Positions 1 through 5,482 are shown, counted from the first letter of the stretch. The stretch: DNA of 5,993 nucleotides from an uncultured Bacteroidales bacterium (GCA_947177315.1 CAMWTX010000100.1:1-5993); one strand, 5' to 3'. Translations and numbers: made by a program. Notes: a model not told the origin generated them from the letters alone.

Positions 1-339
1 CTCCACCGACAAGCAGTTGGCAGGAGCATCGCCCACAATACCCGTTGTCTTGTATTGGAATTCCACCACCGGTTCATCGCCCAATCCGAGTTCCTGCGTA
101 ATGAAATAATAGGGCTCAGTCTGATTCACTTGCGCATACAAAGCCTGGCTAGCATCCACCCCCTGCGAACTATGGAGTTGGAAAGCCGCTGAATAACCGA
201 TTCTAGGAATTTCCCAACCAGTCGGGGCTGTCGGTCCCAAAATACTGAGACTTTCGAAATCTTCGAGATACCAGGTTTGCGCCTGAACGGAGAATATCCC
301 GACCAGCAAACCCATCACCAATAAAATTTTCTTTAACAT
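1..339 (-). CDS. Secreted protein, N-terminal part; probable choice-of-anchor J / cleaved-adhesin-like domain (partial)
   Basis: The gene starts at the ATG at 339-337 and runs off the left edge; 113 codons are open without a stop. The N-terminus (MLKKILLVMGLLVGIFSVQAQ) is a clear Sec signal peptide: two lysines, a hydrophobic core of about 14 residues and a likely cut after AQA near residue 21. The mature start reads WYLEDFES, followed by APTGWE, then a Tyr/Gln-rich beta-type stretch and VVEFQYKTTG. An 'xxFES...P.GW' opening is typical of choice-of-anchor J / cleaved-adhesin (jelly-roll) domains in Bacteroidota secreted proteins, often surface adhesins, peptidases or type IX secretion cargo. 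The signal peptide is seen directly; the domain call is inferred from pattern and less sure. The C-terminus, and so any sorting domain or catalytic part, lies outside the window. A candidate promoter with phased repeats lies upstream. Confidence 0.8.
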   Translation of the reverse strand, partial: MLKKILLVMGLLVGIFSVQAQTWYLEDFESLSILGPTAPTGWEIPRIGYSAAFQLHSSQGVDASQALYAQVNQTEPYYFITQELGLGDEPVVEFQYKTTGIVGDAPANCLSVE

Positions 340-445
340 GGCTTTTGTTTTTAATTAAACATTTGCTAAACGCTGCCGCGAGACACTGCCCCGAAAACGT
401 TTTTTCATGCCGCTAAATTAAAAGCAAAAAGTATTGGAAAAACAT

Positions 446-462
446 CGGCATCCTACCGGCAT
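446..462. repeat. Pair of CGGCAT direct repeats spaced 11 bp
   Basis: The motif CGGCAT occurs at 446-451 and 457-462. The surrounding 11-mers ATCGGCATCCT (444-454) and ACCGGCATTCC (455-465) are adjacent and match at 8 of 11 positions. The one-helical-turn spacing is the same as that of the larger repeat block at 571-614, although the sequence is different. If the candidate promoter at 535-567 is real, this pair lies in the transcribed leader. A two-copy repeat this short could be chance. Confidence 0.35.
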
Positions 463-534
463 TCCTATCCAAGAGATACGTTTTTCAGCAACTTAACAGA
501 CAAAATAATTATTTGTTTTTCAGAAATAAGAGCA

Positions 535-567
535 CAAAAAATAGACTACGTTTTACAGACTTTCAAA
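535..567 (-). promoter_or_regulatory. Candidate Bacteroidota promoter for the secreted-protein gene
   Basis: Read on the minus strand there is TTTG (567-564), a 20-bp spacer, then TATTTTTTG (543-535). The Bacteroides consensus is TTTG, 19-21 bp, TAnnTTTG. The -33 element and spacing fit; the -7 element carries one extra T before the G, so the match is imperfect. It is the best candidate found between the repeats and the start codon; another -7-like string at 433-424 (TACTTTTTGC) has no -33 partner. Transcription would begin near 528, leaving a leader of about 190 nt. Confidence 0.35.
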
Positions 568-570
568 ATA

Positions 571-614
571 CCTGTTTGTCCATCGTTTTTCCACCCCTTG
601 TCCATTCGTTGTCC
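571..614. repeat. Four tandem 11-bp direct repeats, likely regulator-binding array
   Basis: On the plus strand four consecutive 11-mers all end in TCC: CCTGTTTGTCC (571-581), ATCGTTTTTCC (582-592), ACCCCTTGTCC (593-603) and ATTCGTTGTCC (604-614). Three of the four carry TTGTCC, the other TTTTCC. The 11-bp period places each unit on the same face of the helix. The array ends 3 bp upstream of the -33 element of the candidate promoter at 535-567, where an activator would be expected. Direct repeats about two turns apart are known for LytTR-type response regulators, but assignment to any regulator is inference. Confidence 0.6.
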
Positions 615-641
615 GCAGAGTACAGCATCCTCATAGGGACG

Positions 642-661
642 AAAAACGGCAGTTTTGCCAT
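642..661 (-). terminator. Weak intrinsic terminator after the TPR/HTH regulator gene
   Basis: On the minus strand, 50 bp after the stop codon, ATGGCA (661-656), an AAAC loop and TGCCGT (651-646) form a 6-bp stem with one G-T pair, followed by TTTTT ending at 642. Position and orientation suit termination of the rimO-regulator transcript. The stem is short, so termination may be partial. Confidence 0.5.
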
Positions 662-710
662 AAATTGATAATAGAAGACCCTGAATTATCCGTAAGGCCG
701 TTGGTTTCGC

Positions 711-1892
711 TTATAATCCAGAGATAAGCTCGTCTAAATCAACATCTTTTTCTAAGTTGAGCTTTTTACGCAGGCGGTAACGGTTCTTGTTGACCGATTC
801 TTGGGAGAGGTTCAAAAGTTGCGCTATCTGTTTGGAAGACAAGCCAATTCTTATATACGCGCACAATTTGGTTTCGTTGGGCGTCAGATGCGGACAATAT
901 TTCTTGAGGTTTTCGAAGAAATGCGGCGCCACCTGCACGAAATGCCCCACAAACTGTTCCCAATAATCGCTGTCCATATTCAAATTGGTGTCTATGAGCC
1001 GTTTAATCTTATCATAGCCGCCTTCATCCTTTTCTTCCTTGGCTTTGAGCGCCGTTTCCTTAACGGAGCGCAACACATTGTTTTTATTGGATAACAGCAG
1101 CGTGTAGGAGGTCAACTCCCTTATTTTCTGTTCGGTCTTTTCTTCCTGCAAGCGCCTGATTTCCTTTTCGCTCTCCAACTGGCTCGTGAGTTCCTGAGAT
1201 TCTATTTCCTTGAGCAAGAGGGTCTGACGGGAACGGCGGCGGCGTTCCAAAGCCACCAGCCACAGCAGGATTACCGTAACGATTAATCCCACCGCGGTCA
1301 CGCCCAGAATCACCATCTGCTTGTTCTTGAGCTTTACCGAGCGTTCCGCCAACTGGCTACGACTTTGGGAGAGTTCCATCACCATATTGACGTAATTTTT
1401 CTGGGATTCCACGTTCATAGGTTGCTGAACCCTATGGATCAACGCATTGTATTCCGTCAAATAGTAATAGGAACTGTCGAGCATTCCCTGTTCCGAAAAG
1501 AGCCTGGAAAGTTCGTAGGCTATCGAAGCGTATGAACTTAAATTACTGTCGGCCAAAGCAATTTTTTGAGCATTGCGATAATAATCACGGGCTTGGGCAT
1601 AGTCTTTCTTATATCGGAAATAATTGCCGATGTTTTCGTACAGGAGCGCCCGCAGGTTTTTGTTGCCTCCCTCCCGCAAGAAACTCAAACTTTCTTGATA
1701 ACAACGATATGCCGAATCCCTTTGGTTCAAAGCCGCATAATAAGAGCCCATATTGAGCCAGGCCACCGCAGCCCTTCGTCGCCGCCTTGTTTCTGCAAGG
1801 ATGCTATCGGTTTGCGGAGAAGCGTGATGGCCGAATCGTATTGTTCTTCCAAAAACAACAGGCGCGAATAGTTGATTTGCAACCGATACCAA
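711..1892 (-). CDS. C-terminal fragment of the frameshifted regulator: TPR, TM segment, coiled coil, LuxR-like HTH
   Basis: This frame is open for 393 codons, but its first 40 residues (ending in TRRRRR) are the out-of-frame reading of the N-terminal fragment; true coding begins near 1771 at AAVAWLNMG. The first in-frame ATG after that is at 1751. TPR helices cover about 41-153 (e.g. AYRCYQESLSFL, KDYAQARDYYRNAQKIA). A hydrophobic segment at 193-215, followed by RRRR, is the membrane anchor with its basic side in the cytoplasm. A Lys/Glu-rich coiled coil spans about 217-285. The HTH at 335-381 contains LTPNETKLCAYIRIGLSSKQ, then IAQLLNLSQESVNKNRYRLR and KKLNL; it is related to LuxR/GerE tails. 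Without a signal peptide, membrane insertion of a separately translated product is uncertain. Confidence 0.7.
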   Translation of the reverse strand: MVSVANQLFAPVVFGRTIRFGHHASPQTDSILAETRRRRRAAVAWLNMGSYYAALNQRDSAYRCYQESLSFLREGGNKNLRALLYENIGNYFRYKKDYAQARDYYRNAQKIALADSNLSSYASIAYELSRLFSEQGMLDSSYYYLTEYNALIHRVQQPMNVESQKNYVNMVMELSQSRSQLAERSVKLKNKQMVILGVTAVGLIVTVILLWLVALERRRRSRQTLLLKEIESQELTSQLESEKEIRRLQEEKTEQKIRELTSYTLLLSNKNNVLRSVKETALKAKEEKDEGGYDKIKRLIDTNLNMDSDYWEQFVGHFVQVAPHFFENLKKYCPHLTPNETKLCAYIRIGLSSKQIAQLLNLSQESVNKNRYRLRKKLNLEKDVDLDELISGL

Positions 1893-2452
1893 TTCAAGGT
1901 GTTGGGTTCCAAATAGCCCAATGCCAACTGATAGTAGCGGTGGCTTTGGTCGTAATCGTAGATATAGGGGCTTATATTGCCTAAGGTGATGGCGGTTTCG
2001 ACCAACAGTCTGACATCCCCGATTTCTTCGGCCAAATGGTGGGCATCCAAGGCATAGCGGAACGCCACCGTAAAGTTGCCGGAAGACAATTCGGTCAAGG
2101 CTTTGGCGTAATTAAGCAGGAGGCGGTTGCCGGCATCCCGCATCATTTGTGGGTCAAGCAGCAAGGAATCGATACGGGTGGCGAAACGGCCGCGCCCGTT
2201 GCTTTGCGAATATTCGGCCAAGGCATCCAGATAGAAGCATTGCGCCAAAAGATGTGTATTGCCGGTAGCCCAAGCACGGGAATAGAGTTCCCGTATCATT
2301 TCTTCGGTCTGCCCGCCACGGCTAAAATAGTTCTGCCGGACAAAAGTCACCAGCGTGTCGGAGGGAACGCGGGTGTAATCCACGGCGGCAGGAGCGCGCA
2401 TCGAAGTCAGGAATACCGTGCAGAAAGCCAAGCCCCGCAGAATCCGGTTCAT
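1727..2452 (-). CDS. N-terminal fragment of the frameshifted regulator: signal peptide and TPR repeats
   Basis: As it stands this frame encodes 241 residues. Residues 1-23 (MNRILRGLAFCTVFLTSMRA…) form a signal peptide; residues 48-227 contain TPR-type helix pairs, with motif-like stretches such as NYAKALTELSSGNFTVAFRYALDA and the YDQSHRYYQLALGYL and QYDSAITLL segments. The last 14 residues (LRWPGSIWALIMRL) are out of frame and not TPR-like, which places the frame break just before them. A longer start at 2512 would overlap the rimO 3' end and bury the signal peptide, so it was not chosen. Alone, this would be a periplasmic TPR fragment without membrane anchor or DNA-binding domain. Confidence 0.7.
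   Translation of the reverse strand: MNRILRGLAFCTVFLTSMRAPAAVDYTRVPSDTLVTFVRQNYFSRGGQTEEMIRELYSRAWATGNTHLLAQCFYLDALAEYSQSNGRGRFATRIDSLLLDPQMMRDAGNRLLLNYAKALTELSSGNFTVAFRYALDAHHLAEEIGDVRLLVETAITLGNISPYIYDYDQSHRYYQLALGYLEPNTLNWYRLQINYSRLLFLEEQYDSAITLLRKPIASLQKQGGDEGLRWPGSIWALIMRL
1770..1776 (-). other. Frameshift site in the regulator gene
   Basis: The minus-strand codons GAC GAA GGG CTG CGG leave the TPR frame at a GGG run (plus-strand ccc, 1772-1774). Adding one G gives GAA GGG GCT GCG GTG, which reads EGAAV and joins the two halves smoothly. No X XXY YYZ slippery heptamer was seen in the zero frame here, which argues against programmed -1 frameshifting. Confidence 0.7.
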
Positions 2453-2465
2453 TGCCCAAATGTCC

Positions 2466-3758
2466 TTATCGCGCCACTTCACCATATAAATCAAAAGCTT
2501 CGGCGGAAACAATCCTTATCGGATAGAAATTGCCTGGAGTCAGTTCGGCGCTGTCGGCACGGATCAGCACTTCGTTATCCACTTCGGGCGAATCGTATTG
2601 AGTGCGGCCTACGTAGAACTCCCCTTCGAGACGGTCTATCAGCACTTCGTAAACCTGCCCTATCCTGGCTTGGTTCGCCCCGTAGGATATTTCTTCCTGC
2701 ATATCCATGATTTCCTGCGCGCGGTGTTCTTTTTCCTCTTCCGGAACGGTATCGCCCAAGGGATAGGCGGGCGTGCCCTCCTCGCGCGAATAGGGGAAAA
2801 CGCCCAGACGGTCAAAGCGAAACGACTGCACGAAGGATTTCAATTCCTCAAATTCCTGCACGCCTTCGGTGGGGAAACCTGTGATGAGCGTGGTGCGGAA
2901 TGCGGCATCCGGCAAGGCTTCCTTGAACTTCTTGAGCAACGCGAGCGTTTCTTCTCTCGTGGTGTTCCGCAACATATCCCGCAAAATTTTTGTATTAATA
3001 TGTTGAAGCGGAATGTCAATATAGGGACACACCTTGGGTTCGGTGCGCATCACTTCCAGCAAATCATCGGGAAACGCATGGGGATAGAGGTATTGCAGGC
3101 GTACCCAATGGAGTCCGTCGATGCGGCAGAGTTGGCGCACCAGTTCGGCGATGAGCCGTTTACCGTAGAGATCCATGCCGTAATACGTAAGGTCCTGCGC
3201 CACTAAGATAACTTCCTTGACCCCGTTCTGCGCGAGCATACGGGCTTCTTCCAGAATCTCTTCCTGCGCACGGGACACATGCTTGCCGCGGATAAGCGGA
3301 ATGGCGCAAAAAGCGCACTGGCGGTTGCAACCTTCCGAAACTTTCAGATAGGCGTAGTGCGCCGGCGTGCTGAGACGCCTTATCTTGGCATCGGTGGGAA
3401 CATTGCTCTGCAGAATGGCGTTCACCACTTCCTGCGGATTGTTCACGCCGAACCAGGCATCCACATCGCTTATCTCCTGCTTCAATTCCTCGCCGTGCCG
3501 CTGCACCAGGCATCCCATTACGAATACCTCGCCTTTCCTGCGCCGGTTCCGACGGGAGGTTTCCTGCAATATGGCATCGATCGATTCCTGCTTGGCATCC
3601 AGAATGAAACCGCAGGTGTTGATAAGCACCACATCTGCCTGCCGCGGGCTTTCTTCGGGGATAAGCGTCCAGCCGGCTTTCTTTACGTTGCCCGAAATCA
3701 CTTCCGAATCCACGGTGTTTTTCGAGCAGCCCAGACTTATGATTTTCAAGGAAGGCAT
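2466..3758 (-). CDS. rimO: Ribosomal protein S12 methylthiotransferase RimO
   Basis: RimO is a cytoplasmic radical-SAM enzyme that adds a methylthio group to the beta carbon of a conserved aspartate in ribosomal protein uS12. The 430-residue length is normal for the family. The N-terminal domain opens with KIISLGCSKNTVDSE and carries the three cysteines of the auxiliary 4Fe-4S cluster at C11, C49 (INTCGFI) and C83 (MGC). The radical-SAM triad is at C144, C148 and C151 in SEGCNRQCAFCAIPLIRG. A C-terminal TRAM domain covers about 365-430. The SLGCSKNTVDSE and NTCGFI forms point to RimO rather than the tRNA enzyme MiaB. The ATG at 3758-3756 matches family starts. It lies 167 bp behind ftsY, separated by a structured tandem repeat whose small hairpin ends 8 nt before this start codon. 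No key residue is missing. Confidence 0.96.
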   Translation of the reverse strand: MPSLKIISLGCSKNTVDSEVISGNVKKAGWTLIPEESPRQADVVLINTCGFILDAKQESIDAILQETSRRNRRRKGEVFVMGCLVQRHGEELKQEISDVDAWFGVNNPQEVVNAILQSNVPTDAKIRRLSTPAHYAYLKVSEGCNRQCAFCAIPLIRGKHVSRAQEEILEEARMLAQNGVKEVILVAQDLTYYGMDLYGKRLIAELVRQLCRIDGLHWVRLQYLYPHAFPDDLLEVMRTEPKVCPYIDIPLQHINTKILRDMLRNTTREETLALLKKFKEALPDAAFRTTLITGFPTEGVQEFEELKSFVQSFRFDRLGVFPYSREEGTPAYPLGDTVPEEEKEHRAQEIMDMQEEISYGANQARIGQVYEVLIDRLEGEFYVGRTQYDSPEVDNEVLIRADSAELTPGNFYPIRIVSAEAFDLYGEVAR

Positions 3759-3766
3759 CGCCTATT

Positions 3767-3844
3767 GGTTTTCAACCGACGTTTAACTCGCCTCGGCATA
3801 GCCCAAGTAAACTTGGTCTCTGCGCTCGGCTTAAGTTAAACGTT
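3767..3844. repeat. Structured tandem repeat, unit A (78 bp), in the ftsY-rimO gap
   Basis: The unit has two parts. First is a small hairpin, GGTT-TTC-AACC (3767-3777). Then a long interrupted hairpin: outer arms ACGTTTAAC (3779-3787) and GTTAAACGT (3835-3843), perfect over 9 bp; an inner GCC/GGC and GCA/TGC stretch; and a tip CCAAGT-AA-ACTTGG (3803-3816). It matches unit B at roughly 79% with one gap. No T-run follows the hairpin on the minus strand, so it is not a standard terminator. It lies in the probable 5' region of rimO. The function is unknown; it could be a dispersed palindromic repeat or an RNA element controlling the operon. Confidence 0.7.
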
Positions 3845-3921
3845 GGATTTCATCCGACCTTTTCTCGCCATGGCATAGTCCAAGTAAGCTTGGCCTCTGC
3901 TCATGGCTTAACGAAAACGTT
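3845..3921. repeat. Structured tandem repeat, unit B (77 bp), directly abutting unit A
   Basis: Same architecture as unit A: small hairpin GGAT-TTC-ATCC (3845-3855), then a long hairpin with outer arms ACCTTTTC (3857-3864) and GAAAACGT (3913-3920, one C-C mismatch), a middle stem GCCATG (3868-3873) with CATGGC (3902-3907), GCA/TGC, and a tip CCAAG-TAAG-CTTGG (3880-3893). Against unit A, the third pair of the small hairpin changes from T-A to A-T on both sides, and the outer stem changes sequence while still pairing. That points to selection on structure rather than on bases. The unit ends 4 bp after the ftsY stop codon in the direction of transcription. Confidence 0.7.
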
Positions 3922-3925
3922 CTTT

Positions 3926-4894
3926 TTATTCTCCAAACAACGATTCTACAAAACTTATCTTGTTGAAAAGCTGCAGATCGCTTATTTTTTCTCCCACGCC
4001 GATATACTTGATGGGAATGTTGAACTGGTGGGAGATGCCGATGGCCACTCCGCCTTTGGCCGTGCCGTCCAGCTTGGTGAGCGCAAGGACGTTCACTTCG
4101 GTGGCGGCGGTAAACTGCTTGGCCTGTTCGATGGCGTTCTGACCCGTGGAGGCATCCAGCACCAACAGGATTTCGTGCGGTGCTTCGGGCACCACTTTTT
4201 TCATGACGTTCTTGATTTTGGTAAGCTCGTTCATCAAGCCTATCTTGTTGTGAAGACGTCCGGCAGTGTCGATAATCACCACGTCGGCTTCTTTGGCCAC
4301 CGCCGATTTGAGGGTATCGAAAGCCACCGATGCCGGGTCTGACCCCATGGCCTGCGCCACCACGGGCACATCCGTGCGCCGTCCCCATTCCTGCAGCTGC
4401 TCCACCGCCGCCGCACGGAAGGTATCGGCCGCTCCCAGCACCACCTTGGCGCCGCTCTGCTTGAACTTATAGGCCAGTTTGCCTATCGTGGTGGTCTTGC
4501 CCACCCCGTTGACCCCCACCACCATGATGACGTAAGGGGTCTTGCCTTCCTGCTGCCAAGGGTCTTCCTGCGGGCTTTCCACAAGCAAGGCGCAGATTTC
4601 CTCGCGCAAGACTTTGTTCAGTTCCGCCGTACCGAGGTATTTGTCGCGTTTTACCCGTTCCTGTATGCGTTCTATGATTTCAAGCGTGGTTTCCACCCCT
4701 ACGTCGCTCGTTACAAGCACTTCTTCGAGATTATCCAACACTTCTTCGTCGATGCTCGATTTTCCGGCAACGGCGCGTGTGATTTTCTTCAGCACGCTTT
4801 CTTTGGTCTTATCCAGACCGCGTTCCAAGTCTGCCTTCTCGGCATCGGCCTGTTCTACGGTTTTATTCCGCGAAAACAACGAAAAAAAGCCCAT
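3926..4894 (-). CDS. ftsY: Signal recognition particle receptor FtsY
   Basis: FtsY is the SRP receptor GTPase: it docks SRP-ribosome complexes at the inner membrane and passes nascent membrane proteins to SecYEG. With the ATG at 4894-4892 it has 322 residues. An in-frame TTG nine bases upstream (4903) is possible but less likely; MGFFSLFSRNK is the usual family opening. It has a short acidic/basic N-terminal region (no long A domain, as is usual in Bacteroidota), the N helical bundle about 20-110, and the G domain with G1 GVNGVGKTTT (127-136), G2 DTFRAAA (157-163), G3 DTAGR (209-213), G4 TKLD (273-276) and closing GVGE (299-302). The DTFRAAAVEQL string and the GLMNEL region separate it from Ffh, and there is no Met-rich M domain. 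It sits between the DUF4295 gene (165-bp structured gap) and rimO. No upstream promoter of its own was seen. Confidence 0.97.
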   Translation of the reverse strand: MGFFSLFSRNKTVEQADAEKADLERGLDKTKESVLKKITRAVAGKSSIDEEVLDNLEEVLVTSDVGVETTLEIIERIQERVKRDKYLGTAELNKVLREEICALLVESPQEDPWQQEGKTPYVIMVVGVNGVGKTTTIGKLAYKFKQSGAKVVLGAADTFRAAAVEQLQEWGRRTDVPVVAQAMGSDPASVAFDTLKSAVAKEADVVIIDTAGRLHNKIGLMNELTKIKNVMKKVVPEAPHEILLVLDASTGQNAIEQAKQFTAATEVNVLALTKLDGTAKGGVAIGISHQFNIPIKYIGVGEKISDLQLFNKISFVESLFGE

Positions 4895-4935
4895 TTTCTT
4901 CAATTATTCGGTTTCTGTTATCCATCGACGGAAAC

Positions 4936-4953
4936 GGCAGGTCTTGGTCTGCC
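4936..4953. other. Short inverted repeat upstream of ftsY
   Basis: GGCAG (4936-4940) and CTGCC (4949-4953) form a 5-bp stem around an 8-nt loop, 41 bp before the ftsY start. It is the weakest of three inverted repeats in this gap and could be chance by itself. Confidence 0.35.
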
Positions 4954-4980
4954 CGAAACACCGCCGGTACAAACACATAA

Positions 4981-5009
4981 AGGTTCACCGATGTCTTACC
5001 GATGAACCT
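4981..5009. other. Inverted repeat in the DUF4295-ftsY gap, possible weak attenuator
   Basis: AGGTTCA (4981-4987) and TGAACCT (5003-5009) pair perfectly over 7 bp around a 15-nt loop. The loop also repeats CCGATG/CCGA, adding a few internal pairs. On the minus strand the stem is followed by TTATGTGTTTG, a poor U-tract, so full termination is unlikely but partial attenuation before ftsY is possible. Confidence 0.45.
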
Positions 5010-5018
5010 CCATGCAAC

Positions 5019-5037
5019 GCGGACGGCAAGCGTCCGC
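5019..5037. other. GC-rich perfect hairpin just after the DUF4295 gene
   Basis: GCGGACG (5019-5025) and CGTCCGC (5031-5037) form a perfect 7-bp, GC-rich stem with a 5-nt loop, 22 bp behind the DUF4295 stop codon. No T-run follows on the minus strand, so it is not a standard intrinsic terminator. It could protect the 3' end of the rpmG-DUF4295 message or mark a processing site. Confidence 0.5.
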
Positions 5038-5059
5038 ACCAAAAGCCACGAAAGGAGGA

Positions 5060-5218
5060 TTAAGCCTTGTTGGCAAAATATTCCTTTACCTTGTCGTTGG
5101 CGATGATTTCTTCCTTGAAAGTATAGGCTCCCGTCTTGGGCGACTTAACTACTTTCACTACCTTGGCAAAATCCTTGCCAGTACTGGTTTTCAGGGTTGC
5201 AACTACTTTCTTTGCCAT
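5060..5218 (-). CDS. DUF4295 family small basic protein (Bacteroidota ribosome-associated)
   Basis: A 52-residue, lysine-rich protein read directly from the sequence: MAKKVVATLKTSTGKDFAKV, then VKVVKSPKTGAYTFKEEIIA and NDKVKEYFANKA. It matches the pattern I know as DUF4295, a Bacteroidota-restricted family almost always next to rpmG; the SPKTGAYTFKEE core is its signature. From memory, a Bacteroidota-specific ribosomal protein named bL38 was reported from a Flavobacterium ribosome structure and may be this family; that link should be checked. High basic charge, tiny size and an 8-bp gap behind rpmG all fit a ribosomal component. The start is the only ATG in frame near rpmG; the stop is TAA at 5062-5060. 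Confidence 0.9.
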   Translation of the reverse strand: MAKKVVATLKTSTGKDFAKVVKVVKSPKTGAYTFKEEIIANDKVKEYFANKA

Positions 5219-5226
5219 GGCTTACA

Positions 5227-5415
5227 CTATTTTATTTCTTTGTGAACCGTCATTCTTTTGAGAATGGGGTTGTACTTCTTCAATTCCAAACGGTCGGGCG
5301 TGTTTTTCTTGTTCTTGGTGGTAATATAACGGGAAGTGCCCGGCATACCGCTGGCTTTGTGTTCGGTGCATTCCAAAATCACCTGAACGCGTGCCTCTTT
5401 GTTCTTCTTTCCCAT
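5227..5415 (-). CDS. rpmG: 50S ribosomal protein L33 (bL33)
   Basis: A 62-residue basic protein, component of the large ribosomal subunit near the E site. The sequence RVQVILECTEHKASGMPGTS, followed by RYITTKNKKNTPDRLELKKY and NPILKRMTVHKEIK, is the standard bacterial L33 fold region and very close to Bacteroides L33 as I know it. Only one cysteine is present (C16), so it is the zinc-free C-minus type rather than the four-Cys zinc-ribbon type. The ATG is at 5415-5413 and the stop is TAG. It is the first gene of the leftward unit, with a strong promoter 36 bp upstream. In most Bacteroidota rpmB (L28) precedes it; here it does not. Confidence 0.97.
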   Translation of the reverse strand: MGKKNKEARVQVILECTEHKASGMPGTSRYITTKNKKNTPDRLELKKYNPILKRMTVHKEIK

Positions 5416-5450
5416 GGTTTCTAACTATTTTAGGTATTCTGAATAGGGGT

Positions 5451-5482
5451 GCAAAGGTAGTATTTTTTTTGGGATTAACAAA
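5451..5482 (-). promoter_or_regulatory. Bacteroidota housekeeping promoter of the rpmG-DUF4295-ftsY operon
   Basis: On the minus strand, TTTG (5482-5479), a 19-bp spacer and TACCTTTGC (5459-5451) match the Bacteroides sigma-70-type consensus TTTG-N19-21-TAnnTTTG exactly, including the trailing C. The spacer contains an A8 tract. The initiation site would be a few bases on, leaving a leader of about 30 nt before the rpmG ATG at 5415. Confidence 0.8.

Larger units (their letters stand above)
340..710. other. Gene-free region between the regulator and the secreted-protein gene
   Basis: No credible gene was seen in this 371-bp stretch. It holds, from right to left in the direction of minus-strand transcription, a weak terminator for the regulator gene (642-661), four 11-bp direct repeats (571-614), a candidate promoter (535-567), an AT-rich perfect palindrome AAATAATTATTT (503-514) and a pair of 11-bp-spaced CGGCAT repeats (446-462). 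The motif TACGTTTTTCAG at 477-488 recurs as TACGTTTTACAG at 547-558. The leader of the secreted-protein gene would be about 190 nt if the candidate promoter is right. Confidence 0.6.
711..2452 (-). pseudogene. Membrane-bound TPR regulator with LuxR/GerE-like HTH, split by a -1 frameshift
   Basis: Joining the two reading frames at 1772-1774 gives one protein of about 580 residues: signal peptide 1-23, TPR-like helical repeats about 48-340, one transmembrane segment about 380-402 (MVILGVTAVGLIVTVILLW...), a charged coiled coil about 404-472, and a C-terminal helix-turn-helix about 522-568. This is the full layout of a common Bacteroidota regulator family: periplasmic TPR sensor, membrane anchor, cytoplasmic DNA-binding tail. 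No kinase or receiver domain is seen. The start is the ATG at 2452-2450, which gives a signal peptide and lies 13 bp behind the rimO stop, so co-transcription with rimO is likely. Protein similarity continues cleanly across the frame change (…GGDEG then AAVAWLNMGSYY…) if one G is added to a GGG run. The damage could be a true recent mutation or a sequencing error; the sequence alone cannot tell. Ligand and target genes are unknown. Confidence 0.75.

Noticed and set aside
503..514. AT-rich palindrome AAATAATTATTT as an operator
   Set aside because: Twelve bases of pure A/T in an AT-rich intergenic region can easily arise by chance, and nothing else ties it to a regulator.
1766..1786. Programmed -1 ribosomal frameshifting in the regulator gene
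   Set aside because: No slippery heptamer of the X XXY YYZ type in the zero frame and no evident downstream stimulatory hairpin; a simple one-base loss explains the data.
2036..2710. Plus-strand open frame of 224 codons opposite the regulator and rimO
   Set aside because: It spans two real genes on the other strand, has no promoter or family-like motif, and is explained as an antisense shadow.
3767..3921. Reading the tandem hairpins as an intrinsic terminator or a CRISPR array
   Set aside because: No T-run follows on either strand in the right place, there are only two abutting copies without spacers, and no cas gene is nearby.
3831..4388. Long minus-strand open frame overlapping ftsY (185 codons)
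   Set aside because: It lies in another frame of ftsY, is Arg/His/Gly-rich like a shadow translation, and its end reads through the structured repeat. ftsY is certain in this place.
5051..5058. Perfect Shine-Dalgarno-like AAAGGAGG on the plus strand
   Set aside because: No start codon follows at proper spacing, the region is the antisense of the DUF4295 gene end, and Bacteroidota rarely use Shine-Dalgarno sites. Treated as chance.
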